Source of the DNA: Rodentibacter caecimuris
GTDB taxonomy: Bacteria; Pseudomonadota; Gammaproteobacteria; Enterobacterales; Pasteurellaceae
Reading direction: 5' to 3'
Assembly (NCBI RefSeq): GCF_001019715.1
Contig: NZ_BBXJ01000001.1
Coordinates: forward strand, 558,001-622,000
Length of the DNA stretch: 64,000 bases
Each line of letters opens with the position of its first letter. The stretch's first letter is position 1. The notes beneath the pieces were generated by a model that worked only from the letters and a program-made list of their open reading frames with translations, did no database searches and was not told the DNA's origin. A program made the position numbers and the translations under genes. This document shows positions 6,468 through 15,874 of the stretch, piece by piece.

Positions 6468-6665
6468 ATGGCGATTTTTACTGATTTTGGCACGCTTGGC
6501 GTGATAGACACGGAAGAAGATTCGTTTGAAATTTATGTAGGTACAACAGTTGAAGGAAAGCCGATACTCCATTTTGACAATGGCTTTTCATTAGAACCCG
6601 ATGAATTGCTCAAGTTATATGAATGGATTGGTGAATGGTTACGTGGTGCAGGAAAGATTGAATAA
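6468..6665 (+). CDS. Small acidic early phage protein
   Basis: A 65-residue acidic protein after a GGGGG ribosome-binding run. It has many Glu and Asp and several aromatic residues, and no basic patch. Very acidic small phage proteins often mimic DNA or inhibit host enzymes, but nothing specific is recognised here. It is packed nine bases from both neighbours. Confidence 0.5.
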   Translation: MAIFTDFGTLGVIDTEEDSFEIYVGTTVEGKPILHFDNGFSLEPDELLKLYEWIGEWLRGAGKIE

Positions 6666-6674
6666 GGAGAAAAA

Positions 6675-6985
6675 ATGGCAGAAACAAATATTTGTATCGC
6701 ATTAGATTGTGGGGCGACGTTAGAAATTATGCCAATTGGCGCACGTTTTCAAGTATTGGAAATTTTAGGTGATCAAATAGTTGGCATGGCAAACAAAAAA
6801 CCCGTGCGATTGGTGGCTTGCATAGCACGGTTTGGGGTGCGATTGAAGAAGTCCGCCGTTATGACTTGGCTCAATATGAAGTATTGAGTTTGGAAGATTT
6901 GCTAAGTGCGGTGAATTCGACCAACGCCAAAATTAAAGAATACTTTGAATTGCATAGTGAATATTTAGCCAATACGGCGATGTAA
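6675..6985 (+). pseudogene. Early phage gene interrupted by a frameshift at an A6 run
   Basis: The frame from ATG 6675 (AAGGAG upstream) would stop at 6887 after 70 residues. Its last 28 residues look out of register, while the -1 frame opens just there and continues TRAIGGLHSTVWGAIEEVRR to a TAA at 6983-6985, only ten bases before the replication gene. Slipping back one base on AAAAAA (6795-6800) joins the two into about 103 residues. This is either an indel, a sequencing error in a homopolymer, or recoding. The product is unrecognised. Confidence 0.6.
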
Positions 6986-6995
6986 TAGGTTTTAA

Positions 6996-9176
6996 ATGAT
7001 GAACTGGGTAGCAGAACGTGATCTTAATCTTGCCAAGCGTGAAAACGCGATGGCAGAAGCACGTGCGTTGATAATGGAAAGTGCGGTCAAAATCAACCGC
7101 ACTTTAGACCATGCACAGGCAACCAGTGCACAAATGGCGTTATTTTCTGCTGCACCACACCAGTTTGATTATGTTGAAAAACTGCTTTCCGTTCTACCAC
7201 GCAAACGCCAACGTGAACATTTTCGCAATGTTTGGTTACGTGCCTTTGATTCTGTTGCTGATGACGGTTCTATCGGGTTTAAATTTGGCAATAAACAAGC
7301 GGCTTATGCCAATAGCTATTTACGCGAAATTTTAACCAAACGATTAAAAGCGGTTTTTCAACATTATCACATTAGCCTTGATTGGCTTGCCGAACGGGAT
7401 ACTCATTCCCGTGCAGTTGCACTTAATAAAGGTAAATCTATTCCGCAGTTGCCATTTTATTTGTTGGGAGAACACCAGTTAAAAGATATGGCATACAAAC
7501 TGGCTTTGTTGTTTTCCGGTTTGCAGTCGGATTTTGTCAATGAACAAGCGGAACGCAAGGCAAAAGGTGAAATCACGCTTGATGACTTTGCTGATCTTGC
7601 GCATGAGATGTACCGCTTATGCGGTGAAGTCTGTGCGGACATTGGTTTTCCACTCAAGAACTGGCACGCCTTTCTTGAGAATCCTTTTTTAGATGTGAAC
7701 AAAATCGACATTGATTTACAGAAATCCGTCTGTGAAAAGCATTGGACACGTCAGTTAAAAACCGCTCAAAAACGATTAAAAGAACACGTGGAAATTGGTT
7801 GTGGGGCGGTTTCGGCAAAAGTCAGTCCTTATGTTTCACAAAGTGCGTTGAGTGAATACCGTACGCAGAGAGCGGCGAATATGGAGTATCTCGAGCAGAT
7901 GGAGTTGGAAAATTTAGACGATGAAACGGAACGTATGCCGCTGATTGAGATGTGGAAAAAATCGGTCGGCAACCCTGCCATTCGTTTTAACGAGATGATG
8001 AACCGCTTGCGTGGCATTGATGAATGGGCGGAGGAAAACCACTATGTTTCGTTGTTTTTAACTTTGACTGCACCCTCTTCTTTCCATGCGACACATCACA
8101 ATGGAACAAATAATAAAAACTGGCAAGGTTCAAGCCCACGAGATACCCAACGCTATTTAAATAAAGTGTGGGCGCAGTTGCGTGCACAATTTGCCAAACG
8201 TGATATTGGCTTTTTCGGTTTTCGTGGTGTGGAACCGCACCATGATGGCACTCCACACTGGCATTTACTGATTTATGTCGCACCGGAACACAAAGAAACG
8301 GTGATTAAGTTATTCAAGAAAAAAGCATTGGAGCTTGATGGAGAGGAATTTGGGGCGAAAAAACACCGTTGTAAGGTGGATGAAATCGACCCTGAAAAAG
8401 GTTCTGCCATTGGCTACATTGCGAAATATATCGCCAAAAATATTTATGCCGGCAAACAGGCGGACGAAAAATCAGATGAAGTGGAAGATTTAACCTTGCG
8501 TGAAAACGTGATGCGTGTGAGTGCATGGGCGAATCTTTGGGGCATTCGTCAATTTCAATTCTACGGCACACCGCCAATTTCGACATGGCGTGAGTTACGC
8601 AAGATTGATGATGCCATGGCATCTTATGCCGATGATGATGTATTAGACACCGGACGTGCGGTGGCTGATGTGGGCTGTTTTGGCAGTTATTTGAATGTGC
8701 AAGGCGGGGCAATGGTGAAACGTTGCGATCAGCCGATTTGCATTGAGTATGAAGAAACCGAGCCGAATAAATACGGCGAAACAAGAAAGAAAATTGTGGG
8801 GGTGAAAAACAGATTTAGTTTAAAAACCATTATCACCAAAGTGAAAAATTGGGTGATTAAGAAAGGCAGTGTGGTTTCCACGTCTGCCGATTCGGAGTCC
8901 ACCGAAACAAACAAGGCGCAGCGCGCCGCTTGGACTTGTGTCAGTAACTGTAACCGTTCAAAAATTGAGCATCAAGCCAATCAATTGATGTTGTCTATCG
9001 GTTTTCCGTTAAAACCACGTCAAATTGATATGTTGATGAAATATGGAAGGTTACGGCTTAATGACTATCGGTGGATTTGTTGTGAAAACGACCACGTTTT
9101 CATCGAAGAAGTGAAAATTCCTTTGGCTCAAGCCTTTGGTTGGGGTGAGAGTTTGGGGGATTTTAGGGTTAATTAA
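6996..9176 (+). CDS. Phage replication endonuclease (P2 gpA type, HUH family)
   Basis: The 726-residue protein is of the size and form of P2-like replication initiators, which nick one strand at the phage origin and start rolling-circle replication. The metal-binding HUH signature is visible as PHHDGTPHWHLLIYV (near residues 413-427), with the paired catalytic tyrosines in YIAKYIAKNIY (about 473-483). It is the last large gene of the early operon. In P2 the origin lies inside this gene, so it may here too. Near the N-terminus the coding DNA holds an inverted pair of uptake signal sequences. Confidence 0.85.
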   Translation: MMNWVAERDLNLAKRENAMAEARALIMESAVKINRTLDHAQATSAQMALFSAAPHQFDYVEKLLSVLPRKRQREHFRNVWLRAFDSVADDGSIGFKFGNKQAAYANSYLREILTKRLKAVFQHYHISLDWLAERDTHSRAVALNKGKSIPQLPFYLLGEHQLKDMAYKLALLFSGLQSDFVNEQAERKAKGEITLDDFADLAHEMYRLCGEVCADIGFPLKNWHAFLENPFLDVNKIDIDLQKSVCEKHWTRQLKTAQKRLKEHVEIGCGAVSAKVSPYVSQSALSEYRTQRAANMEYLEQMELENLDDETERMPLIEMWKKSVGNPAIRFNEMMNRLRGIDEWAEENHYVSLFLTLTAPSSFHATHHNGTNNKNWQGSSPRDTQRYLNKVWAQLRAQFAKRDIGFFGFRGVEPHHDGTPHWHLLIYVAPEHKETVIKLFKKKALELDGEEFGAKKHRCKVDEIDPEKGSAIGYIAKYIAKNIYAGKQADEKSDEVEDLTLRENVMRVSAWANLWGIRQFQFYGTPPISTWRELRKIDDAMASYADDDVLDTGRAVADVGCFGSYLNVQGGAMVKRCDQPICIEYEETEPNKYGETRKKIVGVKNRFSLKTIITKVKNWVIKKGSVVSTSADSESTETNKAQRAAWTCVSNCNRSKIEHQANQLMLSIGFPLKPRQIDMLMKYGRLRLNDYRWICCENDHVFIEEVKIPLAQAFGWGESLGDFRVN
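7079..7104. repeat. Inverted uptake-signal pair inside the replication gene
   Basis: AAGTGCGGT at 7079-7087 and its complement at 7096-7104 are separated by eight bases, giving a 9-bp-arm hairpin in coding DNA. Most such pairs in this window lie after genes. Confidence 0.85.
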
Positions 9177-9193
9177 GTAAAAAGAGGTGAATT

Positions 9194-9505
9194 ATGGAAA
9201 CTAGAAAAAGAAAGATCGTTCAAATAGCCGAGTATGTATCGAGTGACAGTCAATCAAGAAAAGTTATTGCATTATGTGATGACGGGACACTATGGTTGTT
9301 TAAAGAGCAAGAATGGATAAAGTTCCCTGAAATACCACAACAAGATTTTTCAGATAAGGAGATTGAACTAGATAATATTGAAGCGGAAATCAAGAAGTAT
9401 ATGGCAATTGAAAGAACTGAAGGACTTACTACTGAAGGGCGAAGTACATTAGCAGAGCTAATTCAACACAAGATAAATTTGCTTAATAGCTTGAGAATTA
9501 TATAG
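9194..9505 (+). CDS. Hypothetical phage protein
   Basis: 103 residues after a good ribosome-binding site (GAGGTG). The first 50 residues look like a small beta-rich domain, including VIALCDDGTLWLF, a pattern typical of short repeat-propeller or regulatory fragments. The C-terminal half is helical and charged. No family is recognised. It lies 17 bases after the replication gene and 10 before the MazG-like gene. Confidence 0.5.
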   Translation: METRKRKIVQIAEYVSSDSQSRKVIALCDDGTLWLFKEQEWIKFPEIPQQDFSDKEIELDNIEAEIKKYMAIERTEGLTTEGRSTLAELIQHKINLLNSLRII

Positions 9506-9515
9506 GAGAAACTAA

Positions 9516-10085
9516 ATGGCTAATTTACAACAACTAATCAAAAACATTGAGCAATGGGCAGAAGAGCGAAATTTAATTAACGGCTCTACTCCACAAAAAC
9601 AGTTTATTAAATTGATGGAAGAATTTGGTGAGCTTTGCGCCGGTGTGTCTAAAAATAAAGTAGATGTGGTGAAAGACAGTATTGGGGATTGTTTTGTGGT
9701 ATCCATTATTTTATGTAAACAACTTGGACTTTCAAACTGTGTAAATTTCTATAATTCTGATGTAATCGATGAATACCACGATAGAAAATACGAAGATACA
9801 TCAACTACAGAACAATTATTGGAAGCCATTCATAATTTAGGCGCAATATCAATCCCCATAAACCAAGGGTGGACCTTTCAAAAAGAGTGGCTTGAATTGT
9901 TTTTCATTAACCTAGTTATTATTTCATTATTTAACAATTTGAGCTTTAAGGACTGTGTTCAACATGCATACGACCAAATCAAAGACAGAAAGGGAAAAAT
10001 GATTGATGGGGTGTTTGTGAAAGAGGGGGATTTTCGACCAGTGGGACGAAGTAAATTACTAGGGGCAAGCTATGGTAACAAATGA
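9516..10085 (+). CDS. MazG-like nucleotide pyrophosphohydrolase family protein
   Basis: The N-terminal 70 residues carry the MazG-type signature: EEFGELCAG (about 31-39), with the paired glutamates, and KDSIGDCFV (about 49-57), with the downstream aspartate. These bind the metal used to hydrolyse nucleoside triphosphates. Phage MazG-like proteins may alter nucleotide or alarmone pools during infection. The C-terminal 100 residues show a weaker second copy of the same helical pattern that lacks the acidic residues, so an internal duplication is possible. Total length is 189 residues; its end overlaps the next start. Confidence 0.65.
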   Translation: MANLQQLIKNIEQWAEERNLINGSTPQKQFIKLMEEFGELCAGVSKNKVDVVKDSIGDCFVVSIILCKQLGLSNCVNFYNSDVIDEYHDRKYEDTSTTEQLLEAIHNLGAISIPINQGWTFQKEWLELFFINLVIISLFNNLSFKDCVQHAYDQIKDRKGKMIDGVFVKEGDFRPVGRSKLLGASYGNK

Positions 10086-10353
10086 ACAAGTGATGGAAAA
10101 ATTAGTGGAGCTTGAAGGGTTAATTCTTGCTGTTCAGGCAAAAGAATCTAAAGGATTATGGGATATTCAAGATGTCGCCGATTACAGCGGTTTTAGTTAC
10201 CGCCACACTTACGGCAATATTATTTCTGATCCGAAATTTCCCGCTCCTGTCAATTTGCAATCACGCACAGGGGGAAAATGTAAAACCCTTTTTGTGAAAG
10301 ATGAAGTGATTGAATTTTTCGTAAAAAATAAAAAGAAAAAGCATAGAGTCTAA
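10072..10353 (+). CDS. Small helix-turn-helix protein, possible excisionase
   Basis: 93 residues with an AlpA/MerR-like helix-turn-helix, LWDIQDVADYSGFSYRHTY (about 28-46), and a very basic C-terminus. Overlap of 14 bases with the MazG-like gene indicates coupled translation. Its place at the end of the early operon, next to the convergent integrase, suggests a Cox/Xis-like directionality factor or operon regulator. That role is inferred from position. Confidence 0.5.
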   Translation: MVTNEQVMEKLVELEGLILAVQAKESKGLWDIQDVADYSGFSYRHTYGNIISDPKFPAPVNLQSRTGGKCKTLFVKDEVIEFFVKNKKKKHRV

Positions 10354-10357
10354 AGGG

Positions 10358-10388
10358 AAGGCATTGGAAACAATGCCTTTATTTTTTA
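10358..10388 (+). terminator. Terminator between early operon and integrase
   Basis: AAGGCATTG (10358-10366) pairs exactly with CAATGCCTT (10371-10379) around a GAAA loop, followed by an ATTTTTT tract. It ends the rightward early operon and touches the convergent integrase stop codon. Confidence 0.8.
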
Positions 10389-11375
10389 ATCAAGCATCTT
10401 GGCAATTTCTGACATATTAGGTGCATAATAGGTGTTAAGTAAGATTTTTAGATCACGATGACCGCTAATTTTTGCCAATGTCATCACTTCCACTTTTTTT
10501 GATAGACGGGTCAGAGCATCTCGTCTTGTATCGTGAAAATGTAAGTCAGCATCATTTAATCCCGCCTTTATTTTTAGCTTCCGAAACAAAGAACCCAGTA
10601 CATTTACATTTAAACCAAAAACCGTTGATTCATCATCTCGTTGCATTCTCTCAATAATTTTAATTGCCTTCTGTGTAAGTGGCACTGTTCGGGAGTGACC
10701 GTTTTTAGTGAGAGGTAGAAAAGCCGTGCGAGCAGTTAGATTTACATTTTCCCACGTTAGTGAACATATTTCTCCGGCTCGCATAGCCGTTTCTAACGCA
10801 AATAAAAATGCAGCACCAACGGCGGCATATTTTGTTTTGGGTTCTTCATCAAAAGTAAACCCTGATGCTTCAACAAGCGCATTGATTTCTTGTTTTGTGT
10901 AGCAACGGGTGCGGGCTTTCGGTTGTTCGGGTTTATCTAAGCCATAAAGTGGATTTTTTTCAATATATCCCCATTTTACTGCTTGAGTTAATACGGCAGA
11001 AATTGCAATACGTTCACGTAGTACGCTTGCTGATGATACTTCAGATAGTCGTTTATTCTGCCATTCGCTTAAATCCTGTTGGCTTAACTCGTCCATTGCT
11101 ACTTGCCCTAGTGAGGTATCGCAAATTCTAAATAGTCGTAGTTTTTCCTCACGTGCTCCGCGTTTTTTAACCGTATATTCTTTGATGTATCGGTCGATAA
11201 CTTGAGAAAATGTTGTGTTTGCCAATGGGTTGTAGTTGGCTAACTCAATTTCTTTTTCTAGCGCAGCGGCCCATTTTTGGGCTTCTGATTTTGTTTCAAA
11301 TTCAGCAGATTTACTTATGCCTTTTTTACGCACTTGCGCACGCCATTTATTGTTTCTTTTGGTAAAAGTTGCCAT
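10386..11375 (-). CDS. Phage integrase, tyrosine recombinase
   Basis: From ATG 11375 the protein is 329 residues. An upstream frame extension adds 20 residues that do not look conserved. An N-terminal DNA-binding region (ATFTKRNNKWRAQVRKKG) precedes a core-binding domain and the catalytic domain. The catalytic domain shows the arginine in TAMRAGEICSLTW, HDTRRDALTRL, GHRDLKILL and the final tyrosine in NTYYAP. It would insert and excise the prophage at the neighbouring tRNA-Leu gene. The gene reads away from the tRNA and converges with the early operon. Confidence 0.9.
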   Translation of the reverse strand: MATFTKRNNKWRAQVRKKGISKSAEFETKSEAQKWAAALEKEIELANYNPLANTTFSQVIDRYIKEYTVKKRGAREEKLRLFRICDTSLGQVAMDELSQQDLSEWQNKRLSEVSSASVLRERIAISAVLTQAVKWGYIEKNPLYGLDKPEQPKARTRCYTKQEINALVEASGFTFDEEPKTKYAAVGAAFLFALETAMRAGEICSLTWENVNLTARTAFLPLTKNGHSRTVPLTQKAIKIIERMQRDDESTVFGLNVNVLGSLFRKLKIKAGLNDADLHFHDTRRDALTRLSKKVEVMTLAKISGHRDLKILLNTYYAPNMSEIAKMLD

Positions 11376-11558
11376 ATTCAGTCTTCTATTTTTTTGGTGC
11401 AAAGTTTGGTGCAAAAGAATTGTAAAGCAGATCATAACAGATCATAAATAGTGATCGCTTATACATCAAATAACTGTATTTTAATACAGCAAATGACAAA
11501 ATAGAAGTTATTTGTGGCGATGTAAGGTATTGAAAAATAAGGTGTATTTTAGAAAAGT

Positions 11559-11586
11559 AAAAACCCAATGCAAAGCATTGGGTTTT
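11559..11586. terminator. Bidirectional terminator-like hairpin after tRNA-Leu(GAG)
   Basis: AACCCAATGC and GCATTGGGTT form a perfect 10-bp stem with a three-base loop, with A and T tracts on both sides. It ends the secG/tRNA transcript on the minus strand and lies within the prophage junction. Confidence 0.7.
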
Positions 11587-11592
11587 ATGTTG

Positions 11593-11678
11593 TGGTGCTC
11601 TGGGCGAGACTTGAACTCGCACGACCTACGGTCACTACCCCCTCAAGATAGCGTGTCTACCAATTCCACCACCAGAGC
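11593..11678 (-). tRNA. tRNA-Leu (anticodon GAG)
   Basis: The 86-base minus-strand sequence starts GCTCTGG and ends with an encoded CCA. It has the long variable arm of leucine tRNAs, and the anticodon loop CTTGAGG gives GAG. As in E. coli leuU, it follows secG and is probably co-transcribed with it. Its 3' half is the probable prophage attachment site. Confidence 0.95.
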
Positions 11679-11701
11679 GTTAAATTTTTTATCTGTTTTA
11701 A

Positions 11702-12043
11702 TTATTGCGGGATATCGTTATTTTTATTTTCCACTGCAGGAACAGATTGTTGTTGCTGAACTTGTTCCGCTGTTTTTGATAAATCATCAAACGCACCTTT
11801 CTCTACATTACTACGATGAGAATTTAAATTTCCTAATACAAGTGCGATAACGAAAAATGCTGTTGCTAGGATAGCACTGGTACGGGTTAAAAAGTTACCA
11901 GCCCCCGCCGAACCAAACATTGTACCCGATGCACCGCCGCCAAAGGAAGCACCAGCATTTGCCCCTTTGCCTTGTTGAACGAGAATAAACCCGATCAAAG
12001 CAATTGCAACAACAACATAAATAAATAAAAGAACTTGATACAT
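11702..12043 (-). CDS. secG: SecG, protein translocase subunit
   Basis: The 113-residue protein has two membrane spans (about 3-21 and 53-74) separated by the glycine/alanine-rich loop with GASGTMFGSAG, typical of SecG. It joins SecY and SecE in the inner-membrane protein channel and assists export. The Gln-rich C-terminal tail is ordinary for the family. Its own promoter-like sequence lies upstream and tRNA-Leu(GAG) follows by 23 bases. Confidence 0.95.
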   Translation of the reverse strand: MYQVLLFIYVVVAIALIGFILVQQGKGANAGASFGGGASGTMFGSAGAGNFLTRTSAILATAFFVIALVLGNLNSHRSNVEKGAFDDLSKTAEQVQQQQSVPAVENKNNDIPQ

Positions 12044-12084
12044 TTTTCCACTCTAAATTGCGGGTTACGCAAAAACTGGGGCGA

Positions 12085-12113
12085 ATAATATAAACATTTC
12101 ACCTTTTTGGCAA
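12085..12113 (-). promoter_or_regulatory. secG promoter
   Basis: On the minus strand TTGCCA (12108-12113) and TATTAT (12085-12090) are separated by 17 bases, about 40 bases before the secG start. Confidence 0.65.
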
Positions 12114-12187
12114 GTTATTTTTCCTATTTCTAATTTAATTGGCTCAAGTTTAAGCAATAGATTTCGCCATATAGAATCCATTTATTT

Positions 12188-14113
12188 TTAACCGCTCTTT
12201 TTTCGTGATTTTACTACTGTCTTTGGCATTTGATTGATCTTACTCAACTGCCGCAATCCATTAAGATCAACAAATCGCACCAAGTCCGGCAGCATCCGCT
12301 CCAGATCAGACATAAATTGTTGATAAGTGGCTTGTTTTTGGCTAATGTCGGTGAGTTGAGCCTCCCAATGTGCGGTCATATCCGGTTGAGTGGCTATATC
12401 CGGTAATGCGCCAATTAGAATCCGTCCCGTTTCCGTACTGTGAATATTTCGTCCTTTTTTCATTAAAAAGCCTCGTTGAAAAAGTAACTCAATAATCCCT
12501 GCTCGGGTTGCTTCCGTACCTAATCCATCAGTGGCACGCAGAATTTTTTTCAACTCTTTATCTTGCACAAAACGCGCAATTCCCGTCATGGCTGAAAGCA
12601 ACGTTGCATCAGTAAAAGGTTTTGGCGGTTGCGTTTTTTTACTCAGGATTTCACCCCGTTCACAATGCAAAATCTGCCCTTTTTTCACAATCGGTAACAA
12701 CGGCTCTTGGTTTTCCGTTTCATCTTCTTTACCGAGCAATTCTTTCCAACCTGCTTTTTGTAAATTTCGGGCTTGAGCAATAAATGTGCCGCCGGCAATG
12801 TTCAACGTTATTTTGCTTTTACGATATTCCGCATCAGGGCAAAATTGCATTAAATATTGACGAGCAATTAAGCCATAAATATTGCGTTCATCATCACTCA
12901 GTTTTACCACACGATTTTTAACGGTAGGAATAATCGCGTGGTGAGCCTCTACTTTTTTATCATTCCAACTACGATTACGCAGATTGACATCCACTACATT
13001 TGGCAAAGTTTGAAACGCCTCACAATGAACGGAAACAGCATTTAACACATTGTGCCGCTCGGCAAAATGCTCTTCTGGCAAATAGCGACTGTCAGAACGT
13101 GGATAAGTAATCAAACGATGAGTTTCATACAAGCGCTGACAGGTATCTAATACCGTTTGTGCTGACATACCGAATCGTTTTGCTGCATCAATCTGTAAAG
13201 CTGATAACGAATAAGGTAGAGGCGCAGCCTCTTTTTCCCGTACATCTTTATAATCCGTAACTTCAGCAGGCTGATCCGTAATGCGTTTTACGACATTTTC
13301 CGCCAAACCTTTAGAAAGTACACGCCCATCTTCATCTTGATAATCTTCACATGCCTTGCTCGGCTGCCATAATGCGCTAAAAAGTGCGGTCGATTTTTCC
13401 TGTGTTTTTTCAGTTTTGCCTTCAGGATTGATCCAAGCCAATACTTCGTAAAAATCTTTCGGCTGAAAATGCTCAATTTCAAGATCTCGGCGTACGATCA
13501 ACCCTAATACGGGCGTCTGCACCCGTCCGACAGAAAGTACGCCTTTATACCCGACTTGCTGTCCTCGAATAGTGTAAGCCCGCGTCATATTAATACCATA
13601 AAGCCAATCGGCACGAGAACGAGCCAAAGCGGAGGTGGCAAGAGGAATAAAATTACGGTTCGGTTGTAATTTTTTAACGGCTTTTTCTACCGCACTTGGA
13701 TTCAGATCGCTGATTAAACAACGTTGGATATTATTACGTTTTTCCGAACCTAAATTAACATAGCTAAATATCTCATCCACTAAAAGCTGCCCTTCTCGAT
13801 CCGGGTCACCTGCATTGATCAGCTCATCTGCCAGATGAATAAGTTTTTCTACGATGGATAGCTGCTTCTTCACCGATTTTTTAGGCAACAGTTTCCACTT
13901 TTCAGGAATGATAGGTAAATGTTCTAAACGCCATTTTTGAAATTTGGGATCATAGACATCGGGTTCGGCTTGTTCTAATAAATGCCCAATACACCAGGTT
14001 ACGACATCATTATCGCCACATTTAATAAAGCCATCGCCCCGCTGATGAGGCTTTGGCAATACATCGGCAATGGCTCGGGCCAAACTCGGTTTTTCGGCGA
14101 TAAACAAACGCAT
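12188..14113 (-). CDS. topB: DNA topoisomerase III
   Basis: A 641-residue type IA topoisomerase. The N-terminal Toprim domain is visible as [17 protein letters not shown] and [13 protein letters not shown], with the acidic metal ligands. The catalytic tyrosine lies in [14 protein letters not shown] (near residue 338). It resolves single-strand-linked DNA and separates replication intermediates together with RecQ-type helicases. The C-terminus lacks zinc fingers, as is usual for TopB. It starts 8 bases after the recR stop, in an apparent ybaB-recR-topB operon. Confidence 0.95.
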   Translation of the reverse strand: MRLFIAEKPSLARAIADVLPKPHQRGDGFIKCGDNDVVTWCIGHLLEQAEPDVYDPKFQKWRLEHLPIIPEKWKLLPKKSVKKQLSIVEKLIHLADELINAGDPDREGQLLVDEIFSYVNLGSEKRNNIQRCLISDLNPSAVEKAVKKLQPNRNFIPLATSALARSRADWLYGINMTRAYTIRGQQVGYKGVLSVGRVQTPVLGLIVRRDLEIEHFQPKDFYEVLAWINPEGKTEKTQEKSTALFSALWQPSKACEDYQDEDGRVLSKGLAENVVKRITDQPAEVTDYKDVREKEAAPLPYSLSALQIDAAKRFGMSAQTVLDTCQRLYETHRLITYPRSDSRYLPEEHFAERHNVLNAVSVHCEAFQTLPNVVDVNLRNRSWNDKKVEAHHAIIPTVKNRVVKLSDDERNIYGLIARQYLMQFCPDAEYRKSKITLNIAGGTFIAQARNLQKAGWKELLGKEDETENQEPLLPIVKKGQILHCERGEILSKKTQPPKPFTDATLLSAMTGIARFVQDKELKKILRATDGLGTEATRAGIIELLFQRGFLMKKGRNIHSTETGRILIGALPDIATQPDMTAHWEAQLTDISQKQATYQQFMSDLERMLPDLVRFVDLNGLRQLSKINQMPKTVVKSRKKSG

Positions 14114-14121
14114 AATGAAAA

Positions 14122-14724
14122 CTAATCGATTTGGCGTCGTCCCAAAAAGGAATGAGTAAGTGTTGTACCGTCCACGGTTTCAAGCTCACCGCCTACCGGA
14201 ATACCATGAGCAATGCGGCTCACCTTGATATTATGCAGATGACAAATTTCCGCAATATAATTTGCCGTAGCATCACCCTCTACGGTCGGATTGGTGGCAA
14301 GAATGACCTCATGAAACGATTCTTCCGCTAAACGTTTTTGTAATAAATCCAAACCGATTTCACGAGGACCAATGCCGTCAAGTGGAGATAAATGCCCCAT
14401 CAATACAAAATAACGACCGGAAAATTGCCCTGTTTGTTCAATGGCTTGAATATCCGCCGGCATTTCCACCACACACAATAATCCTGAATTTTGACGACGC
14501 GGATTATTGCAAATATTACACACTTCTTCTTCCGTGAAATCACGACATTGTGAACAATGTCCAATTTTAGACATCGCTTCCGTTAGCGCACGAGCCAAAT
14601 TCATTCCTCCACTACGATTGCGTTGCAGAAGATGATATGCCATACGCAGTGCCGATTTAGGGCCAACCCCCGGCAAACAACGAAGATTTTCAATGAGATG
14701 TTCTAAAAGCGGACTACTTTGCAT
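14122..14724 (-). CDS. recR: Recombination mediator RecR
   Basis: The start [10 protein letters not shown] at 14724 gives 200 residues, the normal length; a longer frame adds 17 untypical residues. Helix-hairpin-helix residues ([18 protein letters not shown]), a four-cysteine zinc finger ([19 protein letters not shown]) and a Toprim domain follow in order. RecR works with RecF and RecO to load RecA at single-strand gaps. It follows ybaB closely, as in many bacteria. Confidence 0.95.
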   Translation of the reverse strand: MQSSPLLEHLIENLRCLPGVGPKSALRMAYHLLQRNRSGGMNLARALTEAMSKIGHCSQCRDFTEEEVCNICNNPRRQNSGLLCVVEMPADIQAIEQTGQFSGRYFVLMGHLSPLDGIGPREIGLDLLQKRLAEESFHEVILATNPTVEGDATANYIAEICHLHNIKVSRIAHGIPVGGELETVDGTTLTHSFLGRRQID

Positions 14725-14787
14725 AATGATAAATGATAAGGAAAGGTGAAATGGTATGTGAATAATGATATTCACATACCCTATGAA

Positions 14788-15117
14788 TTAAAACGGAAAC
14801 TTCATTCCTGGCGGTAATGGCATACCTGCGGTTACTGATGCCATTTTTTCTTTCTGCAATTCTTCCGCACGACGAACAGCATCATTAAATGCAGCGGCAA
14901 TTAAATCCTCCAACATTTCCTTATCATCTTCCATTAAAGAAGGGTCAATATCAATGCGACGACAGTTATGCGCACCATTAATTGTGATTTTCACTAATCC
15001 TGCGCCCGATTCGCCGGTCACTTCAAGTTGTGCAATTTCTTCCTGCATTTTCTGCATTTTTTCTTGCATTTGTTGAGCTTGTTTCATCAAACCGCCCAAA
15101 CCGCCTTTTCCAAACAT
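14788..15117 (-). CDS. ybaB: Nucleoid-associated protein YbaB/EbfC
   Basis: The 109-residue protein has a Gln/Met-rich N-terminal helix and the [15 protein letters not shown] and [11 protein letters not shown] segments of the YbaB/EbfC family, which forms a dimer that binds DNA and helps organise the nucleoid. It is first in the ybaB-recR-topB group. A promoter-like sequence lies just upstream, at the edge of the decayed region. Confidence 0.93.
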   Translation of the reverse strand: MFGKGGLGGLMKQAQQMQEKMQKMQEEIAQLEVTGESGAGLVKITINGAHNCRRIDIDPSLMEDDKEMLEDLIAAAFNDAVRRAEELQKEKMASVTAGMPLPPGMKFPF

Positions 15118-15150
15118 GATGTTATCCTTTTAAGTCAAAAAATTAGGCGC

Positions 15151-15179
15151 ATTCTAGCGAAAAAATTCGTCTTTGGGAA
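15151..15179 (-). promoter_or_regulatory. Promoter of ybaB-recR-topB
   Basis: TTCCCA (15174-15179) and TAGAAT (15151-15156) on the minus strand are 17 bases apart. The ybaB start is 34 bases below. Confidence 0.5.
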
Positions 15180-15874
15180 CATGTTGTCTTATTTTCAATA
15201 AGCTAGGATAGTCGTTATACCCTATTTGGTAGTCACCCAGTGCAAAACGCCCTAGAAAATGACCAGTACTTTTACCTACATCTACCAGCCCCAAACAGTT
15301 ACAAGCCGCTGCCACAATGTATTGACTATATTGATGAATATAGGTAACTAAATCAAACTAGAGATAAACTACTTCTACTACGACCAAATCAGTATACCAC
15401 AGGACATAGCCGACAGTCAGAGCAAACAGATTTGAGCATGATGCTTGGAGATACCTCATTTACGACAGTAAATGTAAGACAAAAATCTCAACGCATCAAG
15501 CGTACCGATTACTATAATCAGTAAGTCTACTAACGGGGTTTTATAACAACATCCTGTGGTATTGGATGGTTTATGCACAAAACTCTATTTAGATTGGTTG
15601 TTGGAAAGTATTTATATCAGTTTGAGGGGACAGTACAAAAGAATATCGATCCTTCATGACTTAAAGAGGCAATGAATCTTACCGTTTTAAACATCAGTAA
15701 TCTCGCATGATAAACGGAGAACTTTTGTAATGAGCTTCGCGGTTCAACCTTTGAAGAGTATTAACAATATAAAATTAGACGCTACCTAACTATCAGTGGC
15801 AAACTAAGTAGTAAATTTCTGGTATAAAAAGGAACTTGATGATACTATATTCTTGATTTTGTGGATATCTCAAA
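15180..15874. other. Gene-free stretch, probably decayed DNA
   Basis: No intact gene is visible over about 700 bases between ybaB and tRNA-Leu(TAA). On the minus strand a stop-free stretch of about 70 codons (roughly 15157-15372) reads in a protein-like way, for example YSQYIVAAACNCLGL and LGRFALGDYQIGYND. It has no start codon and is preceded by a stop followed by more in-frame sequence that also looks coding. This suggests the relic of a gene, possibly from an element inserted at the tRNA. I cannot name the family. Confidence 0.4.

Larger units (their letters stand above)
1..11592. mobile_element. P2/HP1-type prophage, right-hand end
   Basis: A tail gene D, CI/Cro repressor pair, Ogr-like zinc finger, gpA-type replication endonuclease and tyrosine integrase all belong to P2-like phages such as HP1. 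The integrase starts about 220 bases from the 3' end of tRNA-Leu(GAG), and host genes (secG, topB) begin just beyond that tRNA, so the tRNA 3' end is taken as the attachment site. The left end, with the second att copy and the structural genes, lies outside the window. The exact att core cannot be set without that second copy. The integrase is at the att end but points toward, and converges with, the replication genes. Confidence 0.85.

Noticed and set aside
8314-8784. 156-codon frame opposite the replication gene
   Set aside because: It is rich in His, Pro and Cys, as expected for the antisense of this gene, with no start signal.
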